From NCBI GenBank assembly GCA_020845955.1, contig JADLEU010000220.1, positions 19,364 through 83,363 of the forward strand: a stretch of 64,000 nucleotides of DNA. The letters are read 5' to 3'. The notes under the pieces are model-generated. The model had not been told where the DNA came from. It searched no databases and worked only from the letters and a program-made list of their open reading frames with translations. Position 1 is the first letter of the stretch. The number at the start of each line of letters is the position of its first letter. The DNA comes from Anaerolineales bacterium. GTDB lineage: Bacteria > Chloroflexota > Anaerolineae > Anaerolineales > UBA6663. The position numbers and the translations under genes are program-made. Of the stretch, positions 57,589 to 64,000 are shown one piece after another.

Positions 57589-58448
57589 GCCTGCCGCTGC
57601 GCCGGCCACTGGCGCAGAACGCCCCGAATCAGGGCCGTGAGCTTGGGAACAATGTTCTGCCCCGCTGCCAGGACCTCTTCGTGGGTCGTGGTCGTACTCC
57701 CGTCCAGGTTGGCGGCGTTGCTGATCCCCGAGAAACCAAGCACGCGCAGCCCGCCGTGCCGCGCCACGGTTACCTCAGGCACCGTTGACATGCCCACCGC
57801 ATCTGCCCCGATCAGCCGCAGAAAGCGGAGGTCTGCCGGAGTCTCAAAGGACGGCCCGCCCAGGCAGACGTAGACTCCCTGATACAGCGTTAGGCCGGCC
57901 TGGGCCGCCACCTCCAGCGCCAAGCTGCGCAGGCCCCGATCGTAGGCCTGGCTCATATCCGGGAACCTGGGGCCGAAGCTGGCCTCGTTGGGGCCGCGCA
58001 AGGGCGAGACACCCGCCATGCCCATGAAGTTGATATGATCCGTGATGAGCATGACGTCGCCGGGCCGAAAGTCAGGATTGATCGCGCCGGCCGCGTTCGT
58101 CACGATCACGGCCTCCAGGCCCAACAGCTGCATCACGCGGATGGGCAGGGTGACGCGCTGCATACTGTGGCCCTCGTAGTGGTGGGCCCGCCCCTGCTGG
58201 ACCAGGACCGTCTGGCCCTCTAGTTGGCCGATCACCACCCGGCCCACGTGCCCTTCAACGGTCGAGCCGGGCCAGTGCGGAATATCAGAGGCCGGGATGC
58301 TATCGGCCTGCCCCACGGCTTCGGCCAGGCTGCCCAGCCCCGAGCCCAACACCAGCCCAATCCGGGGCTGCTGTGGCGTACGGGCGCGGATGGCCGCGGC
58401 CGCGGCCTCAAACTGCGCGCGCGTCAGCTCTACTTCCATCGACCCCAT
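57585..58448 (-). CDS. Purine nucleoside phosphorylase (trimeric PNP family)
   Basis: 287 residues. IGLVLGSGLGSLAEAV is the phosphate-binding loop. GRAHHYEGHSMQRVTLPIRVM, VTNAAGAINPDFRPGDVMLITDHIN, GGPSFETPADLRFLRLIGADAVGMSTVPE and GISNAAN (with the base-contacting Asn) all match the inosine/guanosine phosphorylase family. It splits purine nucleosides to base and ribose-1-phosphate in salvage. The xerC-type gene ends eight bases before on the same strand side, and a membrane protein overlaps its end by four bases. Confidence 0.93.
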   Translation of the reverse strand: MGSMEVELTRAQFEAAAAAIRARTPQQPRIGLVLGSGLGSLAEAVGQADSIPASDIPHWPGSTVEGHVGRVVIGQLEGQTVLVQQGRAHHYEGHSMQRVTLPIRVMQLLGLEAVIVTNAAGAINPDFRPGDVMLITDHINFMGMAGVSPLRGPNEASFGPRFPDMSQAYDRGLRSLALEVAAQAGLTLYQGVYVCLGGPSFETPADLRFLRLIGADAVGMSTVPEVTVARHGGLRVLGFSGISNAANLDGSTTTTHEEVLAAGQNIVPKLTALIRGVLRQWPAQRQA

Positions 58449-58456
58449 GCCTGCCT

Positions 58457-59341
58457 TTAGACGCTAGGCGGAAGCAGTTCGCTCGGCTCGCTCGGCTGCC
58501 GGTAGACCTGCGTCGTGGAGAGGTTGGCATGTCCCAGCAGTTCCTGAACACGCCGTAGATCCTCGCCCGCGCCGAGCTTATGTTTGGCGAATGAATGGCG
58601 CAGTGTGTGCGGGGTGACGTCGCCATCCAAGCCAGCCACCTCGGCCGCCTCTTTCAAGATCAGCCACACGCCCTGTCGGGTCAGCTTCTGGCCACGGTGG
58701 TTGAGGAACAACATGTCCGGCGATCCATCGCGCGCGAAGCTGGGGCGGCCGCGCTGCAAATACTCGCCCAACGGCTCGGCCGCGCTCGCCAGCGGGATCC
58801 GCCGCCGCCGCTCGGCCTTGCCAGGACAATCCACGAACCCAGCCTCCCAATCCAGGTCCTCGAGCCGCAGGTTAACGACTTCTGTGACCCGCATGCCGGT
58901 GGCGTAGAGCAGTTCCAACAGGGCGCGGTCGCGCATGGCCTTGGCGCCGCCGGCGAGGGCCGGCGCGGCCAGCAGGCGCTCCATGTCGGCTGGCGCCAGG
59001 GTCTTTGGCACGTGCTTCTTCACCTTGGGCGAGTTCAGACGCGCGGCCGGGTCGGCGCTCAGCAGGCCCTGCTCGACCAGTGAATGGAAGAAGGATTTCA
59101 CAGCAGCGATCTTGCGCGCGACGGTCGAAGGCGCATACTCGTTCGGGCCCCGCTGCAAGTCTTCGACATAAGCCTCGACTACCTCAGGCGTAATGACGCC
59201 AAGCTCCACCGAGCCACCTTGCCAGGTGCGCAGGAACTCCCAAAACTGGCTGAGGTCATTGCGATAGGCGGAAATCGTATTATCGGAATATCGCTTTTCC
59301 ACTGCCAAGGTGTTGAGGAATTGGGCAAGATGTTGGTCCAT
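58457..59341 (-). CDS. Tyrosine recombinase of the XerC/XerD type
   Basis: 294 residues from ATG 59341, preceded by AGGAGG. The N-terminal SAM-like DNA-binding domain spans about 1-95. The catalytic domain shows R151 (YATGMRVTE), K175, H245-x-x-R248 (HTLRHSFA), H271 (LLGHANLSTT) and nucleophile Y280, a complete set. Size and layout fit chromosome-dimer resolvases rather than phage integrases. No attachment sites or phage genes are nearby. FtsK, its usual activator, is encoded at 50663-53086. XerC and XerD cannot be told apart here. Confidence 0.9.
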   Translation of the reverse strand: MDQHLAQFLNTLAVEKRYSDNTISAYRNDLSQFWEFLRTWQGGSVELGVITPEVVEAYVEDLQRGPNEYAPSTVARKIAAVKSFFHSLVEQGLLSADPAARLNSPKVKKHVPKTLAPADMERLLAAPALAGGAKAMRDRALLELLYATGMRVTEVVNLRLEDLDWEAGFVDCPGKAERRRRIPLASAAEPLGEYLQRGRPSFARDGSPDMLFLNHRGQKLTRQGVWLILKEAAEVAGLDGDVTPHTLRHSFAKHKLGAGEDLRRVQELLGHANLSTTQVYRQPSEPSELLPPSV

Positions 59342-59617
59342 GACGAGCCTCCTGGATGGCGCCTGGGATGGGCAAGCCCGCACACGCAGTTGAGCGGCAC
59401 GAGGATCAGCGCCGCCTCGACCCGCCCGCTCGCGATGCCAGCGTCAAATTGGATCGCGAACGGGACATATTATATTCGCTTTTCATAAAACTGCATCTGG
59501 CATGGAGCAGCCGGGGCTCCGTTATTCGCGAGCGCCTTATCCGCCTTCGGGTTGGCCTGGCTGGCACCGCCTACGCTATGACCGGCGGCAGATTCAGGGT
59601 ATAAATGAGGCGGCCAC
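59342..59617. other. 276-base intergenic region with an AT-rich promoter island
   Basis: The block around 59466-59492 (ATATTATATTCGCTTTTCATAAA) stands out as AT-rich. On the minus strand it contains TATAAT for the recombinase gene. On the plus strand, TATAAA at 59600-59605 lies 12 bases before the next gene's ATG. No gene, tRNA or clear terminator is seen. Confidence 0.45.
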
Positions 59618-61159
59618 ATGATCAGCACACCTCACGCCGGTTACGTCGCTGGACTGGCGGGCGCCCTCTTCGACGCCACGCGCAGCCTGCACCATCAATC
59701 GCCGGCGGTGCGGACCATGCTTGTCGCCGCTGCCAGGCTGCATGAGCTGGCGGCGGGCGACAACGGCGCCGCCCCCGCTGGCGCCGGCGAGGCGCCAGGT
59801 GACGTGCGCTTGGCCGCCGGCCTGCCCCGCGGCCAGCGCGCGATCCTGCTGGCCGCGCTTAGGCTGGCGGCATGGCCAGGGGACCCCGCCAAGCCGGGCG
59901 CGTCCCTGCCCGAGGTAAAAGCTCACCAGAAGAAAGTAGTGCGCTTGATCGCCGCTCTGCTGCAGGCCGCTGACGCTCTTGATGAGGCACAAGATCAAAG
60001 CATCCGCCTGGAAGCGGTCACCATCGAGCCGGGGCGCGTCGTGGCCCGGCTGAGCGGGCCGCGCGCGCCCCGCGTGGCCCGCCAGGCGCATGACCGGGCA
60101 CGCCTGTGGCGTTCGGCCTTGAGAACACGCCTGGAGTTCACGTTTACGCCGCTCTCGCCGGCCGAACTGGCCCAATTGGCCACTTCACCTCCCGCCTCTG
60201 ACTGGATGCTGTCGCGCGGGCTCCAGCGCCTCCTGGCCGGCGCCCTGCTGCGCTGGCAGGCGTCCCTCGAATCGGTCGTGGCCGGGCAGGCGGGCGCAAT
60301 GGTGGCCGCCGAACAGGCGACAACCTACCTGCGCCAGGCCCTGGCTGCTTTCCAGGCGGCGTTGAAGCGCAAACCGAGCCGCAGACTGCGTCAGGACCTG
60401 GGCGCGCTGGAGACTCTCCTGCGCGAAGCGAACGATTGGGACCGCCTGCGGGGCAGCCTGCTCGCCTTCCAATCCAGGCAGCGGCCAGACGCTGCTGCCG
60501 GTCTACAGCCATTCGTCGACGCCGCCGGCCAGGCCGCTCAGCAAGCGCAGGGGATCGCTTCGGCCTGGCTGCACGGGCCAGCCGCCTTCGAGTTGGCCGA
60601 GACCCTTGTAGATTTCGCTGGGCTAGTGCCAGTCCGGCGCAAGCAGGAGGTCGCTTTCAGCGCCGCCGTGCCTGAGCAGTTGCGCGCCGCGGCGGCCGCG
60701 ATGGGGACAGCCCAGGCGAAGTTCTCGGCCCAAGAGCCAAAGGCGTTGCGCCGGCTCGCCAACAGCGCCCTGCGCTGCCGGGCGTGGCTTGACGCGGCTG
60801 GAGACGCGGGCAGGCTGGACATTGCCGCCGCGGATCTTGGAACGGACCTGGGCCAACTGGCGCAGCGCCTGGATGTCTTACGCCAGCTCGACACGGCCGA
60901 TGCGGCTGTTGGCGCGTTCTTGGATCGCTGGGCCGTGCGCCAGGCCCGTCGCAAGGCGCCCCAACTGCACGGAGCCGAGCCTGTGCTGGCGTTTCGACAG
61001 GCTGTGCGAGCCCAGCGCCGGCAGGAGCAGCGGGCCCTGGCTGGCGACTGGCGTCCCGTCCGCGGCAGAACCCTAAACCGGCGTCTGGCGAAAGTCCTCG
61101 CTGCGCTGGCGCGCGGTCCAGCTCGACCTGACCTGCCGGCTCAGACATCCGCTTTGTAG
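59618..61159 (+). CDS. Fusion of a Ppx/GppA-type HD-like domain with a CHAD-like domain, both degenerate
   Basis: 513 residues. Residues about 5-178 align by eye with the C-terminal HD part of the Ppx/GppA protein at 62831-64000: LVAAARLHELA against LWAAGQLHDIG, then LIAALLQAADALDEAQDQSI against LAALLRLAEYLDRSRTQSI. The H-D pair and the HHKHSAY block are lost. Residues about 190-510 are long Ala/Arg/Leu helices like a CHAD domain (polyphosphate-associated), but the conserved His and the H-D-x-R-x-x-x-R-R pattern are missing (ATTYLRQALAAFQ in its place). It may bind rather than cleave polyphosphate. Start has GAGG at good spacing. Confidence 0.6.
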   Translation: MISTPHAGYVAGLAGALFDATRSLHHQSPAVRTMLVAAARLHELAAGDNGAAPAGAGEAPGDVRLAAGLPRGQRAILLAALRLAAWPGDPAKPGASLPEVKAHQKKVVRLIAALLQAADALDEAQDQSIRLEAVTIEPGRVVARLSGPRAPRVARQAHDRARLWRSALRTRLEFTFTPLSPAELAQLATSPPASDWMLSRGLQRLLAGALLRWQASLESVVAGQAGAMVAAEQATTYLRQALAAFQAALKRKPSRRLRQDLGALETLLREANDWDRLRGSLLAFQSRQRPDAAAGLQPFVDAAGQAAQQAQGIASAWLHGPAAFELAETLVDFAGLVPVRRKQEVAFSAAVPEQLRAAAAAMGTAQAKFSAQEPKALRRLANSALRCRAWLDAAGDAGRLDIAAADLGTDLGQLAQRLDVLRQLDTADAAVGAFLDRWAVRQARRKAPQLHGAEPVLAFRQAVRAQRRQEQRALAGDWRPVRGRTLNRRLAKVLAALARGPARPDLPAQTSAL

Positions 61160-61207
61160 CGCTTGGCAGGTTCTGCTCGTAAGTCAAACCCGGCTGCCGC
61201 GCCGGGC

Positions 61208-62056
61208 TCAGCCCCGGGCGCCCTGGGTGGTGGCGCCCGGCTGCTGGGTATCAGCCTGGGAGGTCGCGACCAGGCCGCGCGGACCCCCAGAACGGTCGCG
61301 CCCGGCCCCGGCCGGTGAGCGGCGGCGGCGCGTGCGGCGGCGAGAGACTCCGCTTTCGGCCGGCGCCTGCATGTCGGCCACAATCGTCGAGATAGCCGCG
61401 CGCAGGTCGCCGAACACTTCGGGCACGTTCCGCGTTGCGTCTACCACGTGGAACTGATACTCGGTCGCCATGGCATCGAATTGCTCAATCAGCAGCGTCT
61501 GATGGCGCACGTAGTTCTCGTACAGGTCATCACCCCGCAGGTAGTCGGTGCCTGACTCCCAATAGTCGAAGCCGCGGCTGTTGATCACGCGCGGCAGTAA
61601 GTGGTCGATGTCGATCTTCAGATAAAAGACCGCGTCGGGGATCAGGGCAAAGCCGAGCACGTCACGGATCCATTGCGGGTCGACGCCGCGCACCTGGGCC
61701 CGCGCGATAAGGGAGTAAATATAGCGGTCAGTCAGCACCACGAACCCGGCCCGCAGCGCGGGGACGATCTGTTTCTCAAGCCGGTCGACAAAGTCGGTGG
61801 CATAGAACAGGTTCATGGTCAGGTCGCCCATGGTGTGGCCGCGCTTGGCCTTCTTCAGGCCGGCTGCTGCCAGCTCAGAGCGCGTCAACCCTGTTTCGGT
61901 GGCGGCAAATCCGTTGGCTTCCAGCCATTCACGCAGCAACGCGATCTGGGTCGACCGCCCCACCCCATCAGTGCCTTCCACCACAATCAGCTTGCCCGGC
62001 AGCCGCGTGTCGGCCAGGCCTGGCAGCGGATGGCCGTAATACAGCACCTGCGTCAT
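61208..62056 (-). CDS. Thymidylate-kinase-like P-loop protein with altered Walker A (GRST)
   Basis: 282 residues from ATG 62056, four bases inside the preceding gene (ATGA). The kinase core shows KLIVVEGTDGVGRSTQ (residues 22-37): the invariant Lys of GxxGxGK[ST] is Arg34. LTDRYIYSLIARAQVRG matches the DRY motif of thymidylate kinases. The chain is about 70 residues longer than a housekeeping Tmk. It carries a basic tail (SRRRTRRRRSPAGAGRDRS) that looks disordered. ATP hydrolysis may be impaired. It is paired with a paralogue with a normal P-loop, so the two may form a heterodimer. Confidence 0.7.
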   Translation of the reverse strand: MTQVLYYGHPLPGLADTRLPGKLIVVEGTDGVGRSTQIALLREWLEANGFAATETGLTRSELAAAGLKKAKRGHTMGDLTMNLFYATDFVDRLEKQIVPALRAGFVVLTDRYIYSLIARAQVRGVDPQWIRDVLGFALIPDAVFYLKIDIDHLLPRVINSRGFDYWESGTDYLRGDDLYENYVRHQTLLIEQFDAMATEYQFHVVDATRNVPEVFGDLRAAISTIVADMQAPAESGVSRRRTRRRRSPAGAGRDRSGGPRGLVATSQADTQQPGATTQGARG

Positions 62057-62817
62057 GTGCCTTGCTCTCCGTCGGCGGCCGAAGTGTTCAAGTAGCGGCC
62101 GTGCAGCCCTTCTCTGGCCAGCACCCCCCGCCAGGGACGATGCTGCACTTTGCGCGCCCCCTTGAGGTGAGGCGTAACCAGGCGGCGCATGCGCGCCTGC
62201 TGCTGCACCAGCGGCTGTGTGGCATCCACCACCGTCAGGCCGAACTCCGCTACGATGTGCTCGTATTCCGCCAGGATGCGGCCCTGAAACAAGCGGAACG
62301 CCTCGTAAGGATCGTCGGACAGGCCCAAGTCCTGCCCAGCTTCGTAGTACTTGAGCTCTGGCCGCCCCACGAGTATGCGCTGCAGCGACTCTTCCAGCGG
62401 CACGCGAAAATAGAGCGCCAGTGTAGGCTGGATGGCAAACCGGTAGATGGCTCGCACCCATTCCCGGTCGATGCCGCGCGCCACGTCGCGCGCAAAGGCC
62501 GTATAGATGTAGCGATCGGCCAGCACGATGGCGCCCGCTCGCAGGGCTGGCAGGATGTGGTGCTCGATGCGGTCGGCGAGGTCAGCCGCGTGGATGAGCG
62601 AAAAGGACGTCGGCGACAGCAACCGGCGGTTCTTGCCCCGCTTGGTTGTCTGCCGAACGACCGGCGACGAATTCCACTCGGTGAAGGCCACCAGGTAGCC
62701 GCGGCTGACCAGCCACTTGTGCAGCAGGTCGAGCTGCGTGCTCTTGCCCGAGCCGTCGATGCCTTCCACGATAAAGAGCTTGCCGCGCAGCGGCGTTCCG
62801 TCGGGCAGCGTCGCCAT
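62053..62817 (-). CDS. Thymidylate-kinase-like P-loop protein with normal Walker A
   Basis: 254 residues from ATG 62817; a longer frame overlaps the Ppx/GppA gene and was rejected. Core: LFIVEGIDGSGKSTQLDLLHKWL (residues 15-37, K25 present), then LADRYIYTAFARDVARG. About 40 residues longer than a usual Tmk. Lacks the usual LID arginine pattern as far as I can see. It lies 13 bases after the Ppx/GppA gene and overlaps the GRST paralogue by four bases. Substrate could be dTMP or another phosphate compound; polyphosphate-related use is inferred only from the neighbours. Confidence 0.75.
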   Translation of the reverse strand: MATLPDGTPLRGKLFIVEGIDGSGKSTQLDLLHKWLVSRGYLVAFTEWNSSPVVRQTTKRGKNRRLLSPTSFSLIHAADLADRIEHHILPALRAGAIVLADRYIYTAFARDVARGIDREWVRAIYRFAIQPTLALYFRVPLEESLQRILVGRPELKYYEAGQDLGLSDDPYEAFRLFQGRILAEYEHIVAEFGLTVVDATQPLVQQQARMRRLVTPHLKGARKVQHRPWRGVLAREGLHGRYLNTSAADGEQGT

Positions 62818-62830
62818 AGCCTGCTCCTGC

Positions 62831-64000
62831 CTATTGGGCCTCGATCTCCAGCCGGCAGTCAAACGCCTGCTCAAACAAGCCGGCGTTGCGCTGCGCCTCC
62901 CAGATCTCAACCTGGCCGTCGGCGCCGGCACGCACCAAAGCCCGGAGGCGCACCCGCCGGCCGCCGGCCGCAGTGACGCGCAGGCGGGTGATGCTTTGTG
63001 TGCGGCTGCGGTCCAGGTACTCAGCCAGCCGGAGCAAGGCAGCCAGCCGGTTGGCACGCAGCCGGTCGCCAGCCTGAGCCGGCAGCCGCAGGTTTTCCAG
63101 GGCTGGCTGCCCCTTGCGATGATACAGGCACAGCAGCGCAATCCAGGCCGTCTCGCGGTGCGAATAGCCGGGCAGCCCCGCATTGAGAATGATGTAGGCT
63201 GAGTGCTTGTGGTGATCGTAATACTCCACGATCGTGCCAATATCGTGCAACTGCCCGGCCGCCCACAGGCAGCCGCGCTCAAATTCGCCGTAACCGTGCC
63301 GGTCCCTGAGCTGGTCGTACAGCGACAGCGCCAGCCGTGTCACGTGGCTGGCATGTATCGGCTCGAAGCCGCATAGCCGGCCCAGATTGAATACGCTGAA
63401 TTCGCGCAGGCGCCGGACCACCGGCGCAGCCGGCCGCAGAAATTCGGCAAAAAATAGCCCTTCGCGCAAACCGTGGCCGCAAACTGTCAGGCGATCAGCC
63501 GTGGCCCATCGCAGCGCGCCCAGCACCGTCAGCGCGCCCGCTAGGATTATGTCGGCCCGGTCCACTGGCAGCGCCGGGATCCGGCGGGGCCGCTCGTCGA
63601 CCGGCAGAGCCGCTATTTGGTCGACGAGGTCACGGAGCCGCGAGCGCTTGAGTTCGTAGCCGTTGAGGAGGGGAAACGCGTAGCCACGAGCCTCCCGGTC
63701 GATGCGCGCCAGCGCGCGCACTGTTCCCCCAATGCCTACAAAGATCCCGCCTGGCGCCAGCGCCATCCCCCCAAAAGCCTCCAGGGCCTCCGCTACATGG
63801 TCTTCCAGCGCCGCAACGGCCCGAGGTTTGGCCCGACCAGAACCGGCAAGGAACATCTCCGTCAGGCGCACGGCACCCAGCGCGGCTGTTCCGCCACGCC
63901 GGAAGCGCCCGCCCACTACCTGGCTCACCTCGGCGCTACCGCCCCCCACGTCCAGCACCAGTCCATCGCGCAGCCCGAGCCCGTTGACCACACCCACCGA
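62831..64000 (-). CDS. Ppx/GppA phosphatase family protein, N-terminus cut by window end
   Basis: About 390 visible residues; the frame is open to the window edge, so the first part of the acetate-kinase-like domain is missing. It enters at LRDGLVLDVGGGSAEVSQV (the phosphate-binding loop), followed by GIFVGIGGTVRALA. The HD-like C-terminal domain has QLHDIGTIVEYYDHHKHSAYIILN, with an intact H-D pair and HHKHS, and TAWIALLCLYHRKGQP. Members hydrolyse polyphosphate or pppGpp. Together with the CHAD-like protein, this suggests polyphosphate metabolism; a polyphosphate kinase may lie just outside. Confidence 0.88.
   Translation of the reverse strand, partial: SVGVVNGLGLRDGLVLDVGGGSAEVSQVVGGRFRRGGTAALGAVRLTEMFLAGSGRAKPRAVAALEDHVAEALEAFGGMALAPGGIFVGIGGTVRALARIDREARGYAFPLLNGYELKRSRLRDLVDQIAALPVDERPRRIPALPVDRADIILAGALTVLGALRWATADRLTVCGHGLREGLFFAEFLRPAAPVVRRLREFSVFNLGRLCGFEPIHASHVTRLALSLYDQLRDRHGYGEFERGCLWAAGQLHDIGTIVEYYDHHKHSAYIILNAGLPGYSHRETAWIALLCLYHRKGQPALENLRLPAQAGDRLRANRLAALLRLAEYLDRSRTQSITRLRVTAAGGRRVRLRALVRAGADGQVEIWEAQRNAGLFEQAFDCRLEIEAQ

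Noticed and set aside
58457-59341. Integrase of a mobile element
   Set aside because: Size, complete Xer-type residues and lack of phage genes, tRNA or attachment repeats favour a housekeeping recombinase.

Overview
The window is a 64 kb piece of a high-GC bacterial chromosome. It carries only ordinary chromosomal genes: I see no rRNA, tRNA, CRISPR array, insertion sequence or phage block. Gene content and protein style suggest a member of the Chloroflexota (Anaerolineae/Caldilineae-like). Clues are an AfsR/LuxR-type TPR remnant, a Rex repressor, a secreted protein ending in a KIALPLVFR-like tail, a 7TM-GAF protein without a kinase domain, a KimA-type transporter and an MreB next to F1-ATPase genes. 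The phylum assignment is inference from impressions of these families, not from a search.

Layout. 1-5642: potassium block (KimA-type importer, two RCK/TrkA subunits, a methyltransferase, a SpoIIE-type phosphatase and an RCK protein with a channel-like membrane part). 5670-8520: small P-loop protein, secD, secF. 8619-11221: secreted protein, prepilin peptidase and a membrane protein with divergent promoters. 11402-17022: oligopeptide-type ABC operon with two binding proteins and two permeases; the first binding protein looks circularly permuted. 17102-22879: plsY, JAMM peptidase, DtxR/MntR-type regulator, fumarase/aspartase-type lyase, ferredoxin, superoxide dismutase, DMT transporter. 22928-26059: two lysine/alanine-rich basic proteins, then nadD, a membrane protein and obgE.

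26097-32878 is one five-gene operon: two HlyD-type adaptors, two MacB/FtsX-type permeases and, between the permeases, a B12-binding-type radical SAM protein. The apparent TGA stop of that last gene is followed in frame by Ala-Glu-Pro and an open frame ending exactly at the next gene's start. This makes it a predicted selenoprotein of the CUAEP-tail type, with a SECIS-like hairpin downstream. It is the most striking item in the window.

33063-42287: rex, then mreB and F1-ATPase genes (atpA, atpG, atpD, atpC; no Fo or delta genes here), proC, ruvA, ruvC, yebC. 42387-54211: TPR/zinc-ribbon membrane protein, secreted metzincin, CoxE-like VWA protein with MoxR ATPase, zinc alcohol dehydrogenase, CBS protein, regulator remnant, LysE transporter, FtsK, S1-domain protein. 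54326-59341: 7TM-GAF protein, acetyltransferase, anchored protein, purine nucleoside phosphorylase, Xer recombinase. 59618-64000: a polyphosphate-flavoured group with an HD-like/CHAD-like protein, two thymidylate-kinase-like proteins (one with an altered P-loop) and a Ppx/GppA phosphatase cut by the window end.

Several genes have a good -10 box only 6-8 bases before the start codon, suggesting leaderless transcripts. No intergenic stretch exceeds 300 bases.
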